This document shows, piece by piece, positions 37,882 through 46,857 of a DNA stretch of 64,000 nucleotides (position 1 is the stretch's first letter; each line of letters starts with the position of its first letter). The DNA comes from Paraburkholderia xenovorans LB400. Lineage in GTDB: Bacteria; Pseudomonadota; Gammaproteobacteria; Burkholderiales; Burkholderiaceae. The notes beneath the pieces are model-generated. The model was not told the origin of the DNA and made no database searches. It was given only the letters and a program-made list of their open reading frames with translations. The position numbers and the translations under genes were made by a program. The stretch covers positions 4,092,001 to 4,156,000 of the forward strand of contig NC_007951.1 in the NCBI RefSeq assembly GCF_000013645.1, written 5' to 3'.

Positions 37882-39036
37882 ATGAGCACGCCCCGCAGGA
37901 AGTCCTCCACACTGAAAGAAGTCCCCTTCTTGGGGGAGCGGCAGACGACGCACGACACATCCGCGTCTTCGGGCACGGCACGCGCCGAGGCCGCTGTCGA
38001 GGCCGCTGTCGATGCCACCGTCGAGTTGCTCTACCGTGCGCCGCTCTGGCTGCCGAACCGGCATGTGCAAACCATCGTCCCGTCGCTGTTCGCACGCCGC
38101 CCCGCGGTTTCGTTCCGGCACGAGCGCTGGGACACGCCCGATGGCGACTTCATCGATCTCGACTGGGTCCAGCATGACGGACAGGCCCAGTCAGCGCTCA
38201 CGCACGGCGCCGCACCCCGGATTCCCGCCGACACCGCCCCGCTCTTCGTGCTGTTTCACGGCCTGGAAGGCAGTTCGGGCTCGCACTATGCCGCCTCGTT
38301 GATGGCAGCCGCGCGCGAGTACGGCTGGCATGGCGTGGTGCCGCACTTTCGCAGTTGCAGCGGGCCAATGAACCGGATGCCGCGCTTCTATCATCTCGCC
38401 GACAGCAACGAAGTCGACTGGATCCTGCGGCGTTTGCGCGCCGCGCATCGCGGGCCGGTGGTCGCGGCCGGCGTGTCGCTCGGCGGCAATGTGCTGCTGC
38501 GCTGGCTGGGCGAGCGGCGCGAGGACGCGGCGTCGGTGGTCTCGGCCGCCGCGGCGATTTCGACGCCCATCGACGTGCATGCGGGCGGGCGCGCGTTGTC
38601 GCAGGGTTTCGGGCTCGTCTATACGCGCAGTTTCCTCAAGACGCTCAAGCAGAAGGCCGAGCAGAAGCTGATCCAGTTTCCCGGCCTGTTCGATCGTGAC
38701 ACGATGCTGGCGAGCCGCACCATGTACGAATTCGACAACGTGGTGACCGCGCCGCTGCACGGCTTTCGCAATACCGACGAATACTGGAGCACGGCGACCA
38801 CGCGCCCGCTGCTGCCGCACATTCAGGTGCCGACACTGGTGCTGAACGCGCGCAACGACCCGTTTCTGCCGGCTGAGGCCTTGCCGTCTCGGCATGAGGT
38901 ATCGGCGGCGGTGGAACTCGACCAACCCAGGCACGGCGGCCACGCCGGCTTTATGACCGGGCCGTTTCCGGGCCGCATCGACTGGCTGTCGCGGCGCGTG
39001 TTCGGCTATCTGGAGCGGCACGTCGATCATGGATGA
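37882..39036 (+). CDS. Alpha/beta hydrolase of the YheT/EMB8 family
   Basis: 384 residues. After a variable Ala-rich N-terminus comes the YheT family block LWLPNRHVQTIVPSLFARRP. The hydrolase fold follows: LFHGLEGSSGSHYA (oxyanion), the nucleophile elbow GVSLGGNVLLRWLGE, Asp in LVLNARNDPFLPAEALP, and His in HGGHAGFM. Relatives are esterases or lipases of poorly defined substrate. The start at MSTPRRKS (37882) avoids overlap with the upstream gene. The stop codon overlaps the next gene's start by 8 nt, so the two are probably translationally coupled. Confidence 0.85.
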   Translation: MSTPRRKSSTLKEVPFLGERQTTHDTSASSGTARAEAAVEAAVDATVELLYRAPLWLPNRHVQTIVPSLFARRPAVSFRHERWDTPDGDFIDLDWVQHDGQAQSALTHGAAPRIPADTAPLFVLFHGLEGSSGSHYAASLMAAAREYGWHGVVPHFRSCSGPMNRMPRFYHLADSNEVDWILRRLRAAHRGPVVAAGVSLGGNVLLRWLGERREDAASVVSAAAAISTPIDVHAGGRALSQGFGLVYTRSFLKTLKQKAEQKLIQFPGLFDRDTMLASRTMYEFDNVVTAPLHGFRNTDEYWSTATTRPLLPHIQVPTLVLNARNDPFLPAEALPSRHEVSAAVELDQPRHGGHAGFMTGPFPGRIDWLSRRVFGYLERHVDHG

Positions 39037-39604
39037 CATCGTCAGGCAGGCCTTGGCCAAATGGCCGAATGTACCCAGTTGCACGGGGTGGCTGATGCTG
39101 GATCGGCGCGGCAACTGGCGCATGCGCGACGAGGCCGCGCAGGCGAGCGGTTCGCCGGGCACGCCGATCCGCCATGAAGCGCTGCTCGGGTTCATCAACC
39201 GGAATTACGATGTCGACGAACACGGGCAATGGTTTTTCCAGAACGGCCCGCAGCGCGTGTACGTGGAACTGGGCTATACGCCGTGGGTGGTAAGGTTGTC
39301 GGCCAATGCCGGCGGCGCGCTCGCGTTGCAGGATCAGGCCGGCGGCGCTTTCGAACCCGCCGCCGTGTTCGTGGATGAAGAAGGCGGAATACTCTTTGCC
39401 GACGGCTCGGCGCAACCGAGAGTCGCGGTCTTGCACGACCACGATCTGGACGTGTTCTCCGAGCACGCAACGCTGACAGACGACGCCATGAGCGGCGAGT
39501 TTCGCTGGAACGACCAACTGACGTTGCCGCTGCAGGCCGTACGGCGAGGCGATGTTGCCGGCCGCTTCAGGTTTGTGCCGAGTCCGGCAGCCGCGAGCGC
39601 CTAA
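39029..39604 (+). CDS. Conserved beta-proteobacterial protein of unknown function
   Basis: 191 residues, no signal peptide or membrane segment. It reads MDDIVRQALAKWPNVPSCTGWLMLDRRGNWRMRDE, then HEALLGFINRNYDVDEHGQWFFQNGPQRVYVELGYTPWVVRL. I recognise this as a family of unknown function found with YheT-type hydrolases in Burkholderiales (a DUF29xx family; I am not sure of the number). It overlaps the hydrolase gene by 8 nt, which suggests a shared role. Confidence 0.75.
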   Translation: MDDIVRQALAKWPNVPSCTGWLMLDRRGNWRMRDEAAQASGSPGTPIRHEALLGFINRNYDVDEHGQWFFQNGPQRVYVELGYTPWVVRLSANAGGALALQDQAGGAFEPAAVFVDEEGGILFADGSAQPRVAVLHDHDLDVFSEHATLTDDAMSGEFRWNDQLTLPLQAVRRGDVAGRFRFVPSPAAASA

Positions 39605-39680
39605 GTACCGTAGTTGTTTGCGCCGCGCGGCCTGTTTCATCGGGCAAGGTCGGCGAAACGCAGCGAACCATGAGCAGCGG

Positions 39681-41390
39681 CTAGCTCTTTTCGTCCAGCC
39701 GCTCCTCTTTATAGCGGCTCTCCATCTCATGCAGCCTCGCGTCCACGGTCGCGAGATCATAGTAGCCAATCGCCTTCAGATCGCGCGCGTCCTTCAACTG
39801 CCGGATCGCCGAAGGCCATGCGCCTTCGAGCGCGAACTTTTCGGCCATCGCCCGATGCTGCGTCAACGCGTCGCCCGTGCCGGCGCTGGCCTGCGCGAGA
39901 TACAGCCACCAGGCAGGCTGATCGGGCTGGGCACGCGTCTCTTTTTGCGCGAGCGCCTGGGCATCGGCAAAGCGGTGCAGCGTCAGCAAGGTGCGGATAT
40001 GCATGTCGATGGCGGCGTTCGACTGCGGCCAGCGCTTCTGCGCGAACTCGGCCAGACGCGCGGCCTCGTCGTCGCGGCCGGCGCGCCGCGCGATGTCGGC
40101 GGCCAGTACGTCGAGGCTCGGCGAACTCCGCGCGGTTCCGCCCTCGGCCTGCTCGCCCGCCGTGAACGCCGCGCGGCACGAGGCCAACGACGCCACCGCG
40201 TCGTCGTAACGTTCGAGCAGCATCTGCCCGTATGCAATGCCATACCAGTTTGCCGCGACGTTGACCGCCGTGCGGTCCTCGATCTCCGAGCGCAGGCGCG
40301 AAATCTCATCGCCGTACTCGCTGCGCGACTGGTCCTGCAGCAGCCGCGAGCGGGCGCGCACAAAGCCATACTCGGCCGATTGATGCGGTTGCCGGTAAGG
40401 CGCGCGGCGCGCACGGTCCTCCATGTCGGCAATCCGTTCGCCAGTCAGCGGATGGGTACGCGCGTAGGCCGGGATGCCCGTGTCGCTCATCGCGGCGCGA
40501 TCGAGCCGGCCGAAGAAGGTCGTCATCGCGTACGGATCGTAGCCGGCGCCGGCCAGCAGCAGAAAACCGACGCGGTCCGCCTCGTGCTCGGCGGAACGCG
40601 AGAAACGCAACTGGTTGTCGACCGCATACGCCTGGCCGCCGATCGCGATCGCGCTGCCCAGATCGCCGCTGTGTGCGAGCACGCCGGCGAGCACACCGAA
40701 CAGCATGCCGGCGAGCGCAGCATAGGTGCTGCGCTCGCCCGCCGTGATCATGCGCGAGATGTGCCGCTGCAACACGTGTCCCATTTCGTGACCCAGCACC
40801 GACGCCAGTTCGGATTCCGTCTGCGTCGCCACGATGAGGCCGGTGTTCACGCCGATAAAACCGCCCGGCAGCGAGAACGCGTTGATCTGCGGATCGCGCA
40901 CCGCGAACAGATCGAAGTCCGGACGATACCCGCCGATATAGAGCGCACTCGCCGCCGCGGCAAGTTTCGCGGCGACCGAGTTCAGGTAGTCGCGCACCAG
41001 CCAGTCGTCGAGATAGTCAGGATCGCGGCGCAGTTCGCGCATCACGCGCTCGCCGAGTTTGCGTTCGGCCTGCGGCGTGAGCGAGCCCGAACCGCCGTTG
41101 CCGAGATCGGGTAATTGCTGCGTGACGATCGGCGCCCGCCAACTGGTGTTCGCGCCTGAATTGCCGGAGAGGCGGCTCTGCGCCCCGCCGTACACGCCGA
41201 ACACACCTTGCGCGATGTCGGAGGGGATGAGCGGATCGGCGTAGGTATCGGCCGGCCCACTGACCAGCGGTGGTTCCGCGGAGAACGTGCTGGGCGTCGC
41301 GCCCGAAACACCCTGCGATTGCGCGAACGCGCCCGGCGCCGTCGCCAGCGCAACAGACAACAACGCAGCAAGGAACCGTTTCGGGCGCAT
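39681..41390 (-). CDS. bepA: M48-family periplasmic metalloprotease with TPR domain (BepA/YfgC-like)
   Basis: 569 residues with a signal peptide (MRPKRFLAALLSVALATAPGAFAQ). The zinc-protease motif is in ELASVLGHEMGHVLQRH, with the third ligand Glu in RSAEHEADRVGFLLLAGAGYDP. The C-terminal half has TPR-like repeats. BepA assists assembly or degradation of outer membrane proteins such as LptD in the periplasm. The start was taken at the signal peptide; an in-frame ATG 29 codons upstream overlaps the promoter area. It is divergent from moaC. Confidence 0.9.
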   Translation of the reverse strand: MRPKRFLAALLSVALATAPGAFAQSQGVSGATPSTFSAEPPLVSGPADTYADPLIPSDIAQGVFGVYGGAQSRLSGNSGANTSWRAPIVTQQLPDLGNGGSGSLTPQAERKLGERVMRELRRDPDYLDDWLVRDYLNSVAAKLAAAASALYIGGYRPDFDLFAVRDPQINAFSLPGGFIGVNTGLIVATQTESELASVLGHEMGHVLQRHISRMITAGERSTYAALAGMLFGVLAGVLAHSGDLGSAIAIGGQAYAVDNQLRFSRSAEHEADRVGFLLLAGAGYDPYAMTTFFGRLDRAAMSDTGIPAYARTHPLTGERIADMEDRARRAPYRQPHQSAEYGFVRARSRLLQDQSRSEYGDEISRLRSEIEDRTAVNVAANWYGIAYGQMLLERYDDAVASLASCRAAFTAGEQAEGGTARSSPSLDVLAADIARRAGRDDEAARLAEFAQKRWPQSNAAIDMHIRTLLTLHRFADAQALAQKETRAQPDQPAWWLYLAQASAGTGDALTQHRAMAEKFALEGAWPSAIRQLKDARDLKAIGYYDLATVDARLHEMESRYKEERLDEKS

Positions 41391-41664
41391 CGCGAGGTCG
41401 GTATGACGAAGTCGAAAAGCGAAGCCCGCCGCTCGGACTAAGATAGCGGGCATGAGGCAATTGTAATCAGTCGTCACGCGAATTCGTGTGATTCACGTCA
41501 TGGCGATTTGGGCGTAGTGGGCGTTTCAGACGATCGCCGCGCCGCAAGCGCCGTGTAATCACCCGCCGACGGAGCCCTTGCGCGACGGCGCGCGCCAATG
41601 CACTGCCGCCGCCGTCCGGCTGTGCCGCTGCTATGATAGGCGCCCTCTGAAAAGGAACCCGACC

Positions 41665-42141
41665 ATGCCTGAACTCACTCATTTCGACGCCGCCGGCCAG
41701 GCGCATATGGTGGACGTCGGCGGCAAGCAGGAGACCAAACGCATTGCGGTTGCGCGCGGCTCGATTCGCATGCTGCCGGAAACGTTCGCGCTGATCCGCG
41801 ACGGCAACGCCAAAAAAGGCGATGTGATCGGCATCGCGCGGATTGCCGCGATTCAAGGTTCGAAGCGCACCGCCGATCTGATCCCGCTCTGTCATCCGCT
41901 CGCGCTCACGCGCGTCAAGGTGGATTTCGAGCTCGACGAAACGCTGCCTGGCGTGCATTGCACGGTTCAGGTCGAAACGCTTGGGCGAACCGGCGTGGAG
42001 ATGGAGGCGCTGACCGCCGTGCAGGTCGGGCTGCTGACGGTGTATGACATGTGCAAGGCGGTGGATCGCGGCATGACGATCACCGATGTGAAGGTGCTGG
42101 AGAAGCACGGTGGCAAGTCGGGAGATTGGGTGGCGGGTTGA
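41665..42141 (+). CDS. moaC: Cyclic pyranopterin monophosphate synthase (MoaC)
   Basis: 158 residues. It converts the MoaA product into cyclic pyranopterin monophosphate, the first stable intermediate of molybdenum cofactor synthesis. Diagnostic stretches are LTHFDAAGQAHMVDVGGKQETKRIAVARG, IARIAAIQGSKRTADLIPLCHPLALTRV and GRTGVEMEALTAVQVGLLTVYDMCKAVDRGMTI. The ATG at 41665 follows AAAAGGAA. A TATGAT box lies just upstream. No other mo- genes are in the window. Confidence 0.95.
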   Translation: MPELTHFDAAGQAHMVDVGGKQETKRIAVARGSIRMLPETFALIRDGNAKKGDVIGIARIAAIQGSKRTADLIPLCHPLALTRVKVDFELDETLPGVHCTVQVETLGRTGVEMEALTAVQVGLLTVYDMCKAVDRGMTITDVKVLEKHGGKSGDWVAG

Positions 42142-42209
42142 CGACCTTCAGAACCGTCGCCCCGCTTCACCTTCACACGCCTTTGAAACGAAGATAGCGA
42201 GCGAGCGGC

Positions 42210-43994
42210 TCAATCCTCGTCGCTGTCGTCGTCTTCATTGATGTCGCCTGGCGGCATACCGTAGCGCTTGACCAGTTCCGCCTTGAAACCGGTCAGCGTT
42301 TTCTGCTCGTCGCAGAGTTCGTACAGATAGCTCAGTTGCGACGGCCAGTCCTTCAGTTCCCCGGCGAAAATCTTCAGTCGTTCGACAGTGTCGAACGCCG
42401 CCTTCTGGTCGCCGCTCAACGCCTGCAGCACCGCATAGCGGCGCAACACGGTTTCGCCCGGCAGCAGCGCAATCGCCTGTCTGTGCATGGCGAGCTTGTG
42501 CTGCAGGTCCATCGGGTTCATCGGCAAAAGCGTCGCCATTCCATACTCGCCCCACGCCTGGAACAGGAACGACGGATCCGCACGATACTGCTCGGCTGGA
42601 CGCGAGCCGTAGTACAACACCTCGGCGCGCGCGTAATCGCGATACACCGGATACAGCGCCGCCAGCCCGCCGAACACCACCACGGCAAACGCGCCGAACG
42701 ACACGCGTGCGGGCACGAGGCGCAGCGGCCGCGTTTCCAGCAAGCCGAACACGAACATTGCCGGCAACAGGAAGAACATGTACTGCTGCGGATATTCGAC
42801 CAGCGCGTGCATGACCAGCACACCGATCAGCGCAATGCCGAACACGCGCGCCGAGCTTTGCGGTGCGCGCACCACCCGCACGAGCCATGTGATCAGGCCG
42901 AACAGCACGATCGCGAGGCCGAGCAAGCCAGTCTTCGCGAGCAGGTCGATGAAGATGTCGTGCGAATTGTTGGCGATCTCGACGGCGCCGAGCGACTTCA
43001 CAAACTCGTACTGGTAGCTCGGAAATTCGCCCCAACCGACACCCAGCAGCGGATGCGTTCTGAACATAGTCCAGCCGTACTTCCACAGCGCGAGACGCGG
43101 CGCGATCTGGCCGGCGTCCTTGAAGCGTTCCGCGGCGGACTGTCCGAGCTCCAGGTGGTAGCGAACGTTGGCCCAGCGAATCAGCGCGTTGACCACGAAA
43201 AATAGCACGGCCAGCACAATCGGAATGATCCACTCGCGATTGCTGCGGCGTAGCTGCAACTGATTGCGGGTCTGCGCGAATGCCATCCAGAAACCCGCCG
43301 CCACGATCACGCCCATTTGCAGCCAGGGCCCGCGCGAGACGGTCAGCGCAAGGCCAACCGCGAAAATCGTCGACACGAGGAACCAGATGCTGACGGCGAT
43401 CCGCCGCGTCTGCACGAGGAACAGTGCGCCCGCCATCGCAAATGCGATATAGGTAGCGAGATGATTGGCCTGGGCCATATTGCCGAACGGCCGGCGCTCG
43501 ACGGTCACGTTATAGGCAACGACGAGCGGCGAAACGCGCGTTTCGAGGTGAAACAGCTGAATGATCTGGCAGAACACCGCAAACAGCCCGCCGACGATCA
43601 ACGCCCCGGCCGCCCAGCGCAACGCGGTCTCGTTGAGCCTGGCCCGCGTGAAACCATAACCAGCATGCGTCGCCATGAAGGCCGCCAGCAGATAGCCGCC
43701 GCCGAGCCAGTTCATCGACGGCTGCGAAACCGGCAACACCACCGATTGCGCCACCAGCAGCAGCCCGAACAGCAACGGCACCAGCGCGACCGTCGGCGAC
43801 GCGAACGTCACGCGCGGCCTCGCGCTCGCCACCAGCAGCACGACGCCCGCGCCGGTCAGCAGATACAGCGCGAGTGCCGTGAATTCAGCGTAAAACGTCG
43901 GAATCGGATAAGTATGGTTGACAACTGCGTAAGGCAGCACCAACGCGAGAGCCAGCAGAATGAAGGACAGGTAGCGCGCGAAAGGGGTGGGCAT
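42210..43994 (-). CDS. pglL: PglL-type protein O-oligosaccharyltransferase (O-antigen ligase/Wzy-like)
   Basis: 594 residues with about 11-13 membrane helices. The large periplasmic loop has WTMFRTHPLLGVGWGEFPSYQYEF...NNSHDIFIDLLAKTGLLGL, the WaaL/PglL-type active-site region with a conserved His. The C-terminal cytoplasmic/periplasmic tail (about 430-594) resembles the Wzy_C_2 segment typical of PglL O-oligosaccharyltransferases. These transfer lipid-linked oligosaccharide to Ser/Thr of pilins and other exported proteins. The adjacent pilin gene downstream-to-upstream on the same strand (190 bp) supports this over an O-antigen ligase. In Burkholderia, PglL is a general, Ser-preferring enzyme. 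Confidence 0.85.
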   Translation of the reverse strand: MPTPFARYLSFILLALALVLPYAVVNHTYPIPTFYAEFTALALYLLTGAGVVLLVASARPRVTFASPTVALVPLLFGLLLVAQSVVLPVSQPSMNWLGGGYLLAAFMATHAGYGFTRARLNETALRWAAGALIVGGLFAVFCQIIQLFHLETRVSPLVVAYNVTVERRPFGNMAQANHLATYIAFAMAGALFLVQTRRIAVSIWFLVSTIFAVGLALTVSRGPWLQMGVIVAAGFWMAFAQTRNQLQLRRSNREWIIPIVLAVLFFVVNALIRWANVRYHLELGQSAAERFKDAGQIAPRLALWKYGWTMFRTHPLLGVGWGEFPSYQYEFVKSLGAVEIANNSHDIFIDLLAKTGLLGLAIVLFGLITWLVRVVRAPQSSARVFGIALIGVLVMHALVEYPQQYMFFLLPAMFVFGLLETRPLRLVPARVSFGAFAVVVFGGLAALYPVYRDYARAEVLYYGSRPAEQYRADPSFLFQAWGEYGMATLLPMNPMDLQHKLAMHRQAIALLPGETVLRRYAVLQALSGDQKAAFDTVERLKIFAGELKDWPSQLSYLYELCDEQKTLTGFKAELVKRYGMPPGDINEDDDSDED

Positions 43995-44185
43995 CGAGTA
44001 ACCGGTGGGCGTCAGCAACCGGCGCACTATACAAAAAAATTCTCCTGCTGTGCGCCGGCCGGGCTGAAATATCCCGGAAATCAGCCTTTTACGTGCGGAA
44101 GACGTGCGGAAGGTGCGGACGACCACGGACTGATCGGCGCCCACGGTCATCGCGCGCTTAGGTGCCCCTTCATCTCTTCATGACC

Positions 44186-44809
44186 TCACGAGCGGCACTC
44201 CGGCGGGGCAAGATTCGACGCCAGGCTGGGTGCATCGGCAGGTGCCGGCCCGGCGCCCGGCGCCGGCAGCGAGGACGCCGTTTTGCCGCCCGCGAAGCAT
44301 TCCCACGTGAGCGCGCCCGCCTGCACCGCACCCTTGCTCAACGCAACACGCGCAGTCGGCGCATCCACATTGTCAGGAACCGACGGCACGAGCGTGAGCG
44401 TGTTCGAACCCGCGGGCGCGACGCGCGTCGTGAAAGCGACGGTGATCTGGCCGGTGTCGTCGTCGACCCGGATGGACTCGACGTTGCGGGTAGCGGGTGG
44501 CGATGCATAACCGCCGCTGAATGCATTGCCGCTGGCGGCGTTTTCAGACACGGCGAGGCGCGCGGAAGCCGCCAGCGACAGCCCTTCGCCGACGCGGCTG
44601 CGAGCCAGATAGTCCTGATACGCGGGAATCGCATAAGCGGCGATCACACCGACGATCGCCAGCACGATCATCAGTTCGATCAGCGTGAAACCGACGCCGA
44701 GGCGCCGGCAGGCACGGGCGAACCGCGCGGACCAGGCGGCACGGCCCAATCTCGAACGCGTGGCCAGCGAGGACTGGGAGTAAGGGGAATACGGCAAGGT
44801 AACGATCAT
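44186..44809 (-). CDS. Type IV pilin precursor (PilA-like) with long leader
   Basis: 207 residues. The prepilin peptidase site is G40/F41 in LGVGFTLIELMIVLAIVGVIAAYAIPAYQDYLAR, so the mature pilin has Phe1 and Glu5 like type IVa pilins. The leader of 40 residues is much longer than the usual 6-7. No internal ATG offers a shorter start, and AGGAG precedes the chosen ATG. Two Cys near the C-terminus (WECFAGG and PPECRS) can form the pilin disulfide loop, which contains a Ser/Ala/Pro-rich stretch. The last residue is Ser. The neighbouring PglL-type transferase suggests this pilin is glycosylated (inference). Confidence 0.88.
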   Translation of the reverse strand: MIVTLPYSPYSQSSLATRSRLGRAAWSARFARACRRLGVGFTLIELMIVLAIVGVIAAYAIPAYQDYLARSRVGEGLSLAASARLAVSENAASGNAFSGGYASPPATRNVESIRVDDDTGQITVAFTTRVAPAGSNTLTLVPSVPDNVDAPTARVALSKGAVQAGALTWECFAGGKTASSLPAPGAGPAPADAPSLASNLAPPECRS

Positions 44810-44829
44810 CGGCAGGCTCCTGAAACGAA

Positions 44830-44863
44830 AAACGCCTGCTCCACGGATCGGGAACAGGCGTTT
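44830..44863 (-). terminator. Intrinsic terminator of terC
   Basis: Arms AAACGCCTG (44830-44838) and CAGGCGTTT (44855-44863), followed by TTTCGTTTC on the minus strand. It lies between the terC stop codon and the pilin start. Confidence 0.75.
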
Positions 44864-44979
44864 CAATCGTAGCCAGCGGCGCTCGTGTCGGACAGTCAGC
44901 CGAATGGCTAACGTTGCAGCATGGGTCGGCTCAGGTTCACACCAGCTGAAATTCAATCGTGTCGGCACCAACCGCAGTC

Positions 44980-45684
44980 TCAAGCCGCCGCGCGACTGGC
45001 ATTGCGGCGCTTGAGCAGATACCCGAGTATCACGACGAACAGCGCGCCCGCGATGCTCATGCCATATTCGGCCAACGGCGTATCGAGGATCGGCCAACGG
45101 TCGCCGGCCGGGTCGTTGATGATCAGCCCGCCCGCGATCCAGCCCAGCAATGCGGCGCCGAGCGTGATCACGATCGGGAAGCGGTCGAGCAGCTTGAGAA
45201 CCAGCTGGCTGCCCCACACGATCAACGGAATGCTCACCAGCAGGCCGAAAATCACCAGCGCGAGACGGTGTTCGGGATCGGCGGCCTCGGCCGCGCCCGC
45301 AATCGCGATCACGTTGTCGAGGCTCATCACCGCGTCCGCGACGATGATGGTCTTGATTGCCGACACCAGCTTGTCGGCCGGCTTCACGTTCTCGTGCGCG
45401 TCGTGCGCGGGCGCCATCAGGCGCACGCCGATCCACAGCAGCAGCAAGCCACCCGCGAACTTCAGCAACGGCACGTCGAGCAGCACGACCGCGAACGCGA
45501 TCAACGCCACGCGCAGCACAATTGCGCCGGCCGTACCCCACAGCACACCCTTCGTGCGCTGCGACGGCGGCAAATTGCGGCAGGCCAGCGCGATCACGAC
45601 GGCGTTATCGCCACCCAGCAGAATGTCGATGACGATAATCTGAATGACGGCGCCCCAATGGAGCGTGGCGAAGAACTCGAGCAT
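44980..45684 (-). CDS. TerC-family integral membrane protein
   Basis: 234 residues with about seven membrane helices. The TerC signature IDILLGGDNAVVIALACRNLPPSQRTKGVLWGTAGAIVLR is followed by a second acidic motif TIIVADAVMSLDNVIAIAGAA. The paired Asp/Asn motifs in membrane helices suggest metal handling; members (TerC, Alx, YceF-type) act in tellurite resistance or manganese export. The start is at MLEFFATLHWG; 20 further codons upstream overlap the sucD terminator. It is a single gene. Confidence 0.88.
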   Translation of the reverse strand: MLEFFATLHWGAVIQIIVIDILLGGDNAVVIALACRNLPPSQRTKGVLWGTAGAIVLRVALIAFAVVLLDVPLLKFAGGLLLLWIGVRLMAPAHDAHENVKPADKLVSAIKTIIVADAVMSLDNVIAIAGAAEAADPEHRLALVIFGLLVSIPLIVWGSQLVLKLLDRFPIVITLGAALLGWIAGGLIINDPAGDRWPILDTPLAEYGMSIAGALFVVILGYLLKRRNASRAAA

Positions 45685-45723
45685 GATGGAAAGAATAAGA
45701 AGAAGTCCGGCGCGCGGCCAATA

Positions 45724-45757
45724 AAAAAGCGGAGGAGTCTGCACTCCCCCGCTTTTT
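45724..45757 (-). terminator. Intrinsic terminator of the sucCD operon
   Basis: 15-bp stem with one mismatch, AAAAAGCGGAGGAGT (45724-45738) pairing with 45743-45757 across a 4-nt loop. On the minus strand it ends in a T-run. It is 72 bp after the sucD stop codon and overlaps the upstream region of terC. Confidence 0.85.
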
Positions 45758-45828
45758 GAACCGCACGCTCACGAAAGGGTCTCGTAAGCGTATCAAAAAA
45801 AACGCCGTGACTGCGCGTGAATTTCGAT

Positions 45829-46710
45829 TTACAGCATCGCCTTCAGAAGACGCGCCATTTCCGACGGGTTCTTCGTGACCGTGATACCGCAGGCGTCCAT
45901 GATTTCCAGCTTCGCTTCGGCCGTATCCGCACCGCCCGAGATCAGCGCGCCGGCGTGGCCCATGCGCTTGCCCGGAGGCGCCGTGACACCGGCGATGAAG
46001 CCAACCACCGGCTTCTTCATGTTGTCCTTGATCCAGTACGCGGCATTCGCTTCGTCCGGACCGCCGATCTCGCCGATCATGATGACGGCGTCCGTTTCCG
46101 GATCATCGTTGAACATCTTCATCACGTCGATGTGCTTCAGACCGTTGATCGGGTCGCCGCCGATACCGACCGCCGACGACTGGCCGAGGCCGATCGCCGT
46201 CAATTGGCCGACTGCTTCGTACGTCAGCGTGCCCGAACGCGACACGACGCCGATGCGGCCCTTGCGGTGGATATGACCCGGCATGATGCCGATCTTCAGC
46301 TCGTCCGGCGTGATCGTGCCCGGGCAGTTCGGGCCGAGCAGCAGCGTTTTGCGGTTTTCGGCGCGCATACGAGCCTTCAGCTCGATCATGTCACGGACAG
46401 GAATGCCTTCCGTGATACAGATCGCCAGATCCAGATCGGCTTCGACCGCTTCCCAGATCGCAGCAGCAGCGCCTGCCGGCGGCACGTAGATCACCGACAC
46501 GGTCGCGCCCGTTTCAGCCTTGGCTTCAGCGACGCTGGCGTAGATGGGAATGCCTTCGAAGTCTTCGCCGGCACGCTTCGGGTTCACACCCGCAACGTAC
46601 GCTTCGCGGCCGTTTGCATATTCACGGCAAGCACGCGTGTGGAACTGACCGGTCTTGCCGGTGATGCCCTGCGTGATGACCTTGGTGTCTTTATTAATCA
46701 GAATCGACAT
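45829..46710 (-). CDS. sucD: Succinate-CoA ligase, alpha subunit
   Basis: 293 residues. With SucC it converts succinyl-CoA, ADP (or GDP) and phosphate to succinate, CoA and ATP in the TCA cycle. The CoA-binding N-terminal domain starts MSILINKDTKVITQGITGKTGQFHTRACREYANG. The C-terminal domain carries GKRMGHAGALISGGADTAEAKL, with the phosphohistidine in GHAGA. It is downstream of sucC (147 bp) and upstream of a strong terminator. Confidence 0.95.
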   Translation of the reverse strand: MSILINKDTKVITQGITGKTGQFHTRACREYANGREAYVAGVNPKRAGEDFEGIPIYASVAEAKAETGATVSVIYVPPAGAAAAIWEAVEADLDLAICITEGIPVRDMIELKARMRAENRKTLLLGPNCPGTITPDELKIGIMPGHIHRKGRIGVVSRSGTLTYEAVGQLTAIGLGQSSAVGIGGDPINGLKHIDVMKMFNDDPETDAVIMIGEIGGPDEANAAYWIKDNMKKPVVGFIAGVTAPPGKRMGHAGALISGGADTAEAKLEIMDACGITVTKNPSEMARLLKAML

Positions 46711-46857
46711 GTATTGACCTCTGTTCGTTTGGCGTCGCGCTATTGCGCCGCGCGGCGGGATGTTCTTCGCCCGCGCCGCTCATGCGCCATTCCCGCGCCG
46801 CCATTCGTAATCCTGGTTACCTGGAAAAAGCGTCTCGCAAAAACTTGCGGACCAGGC

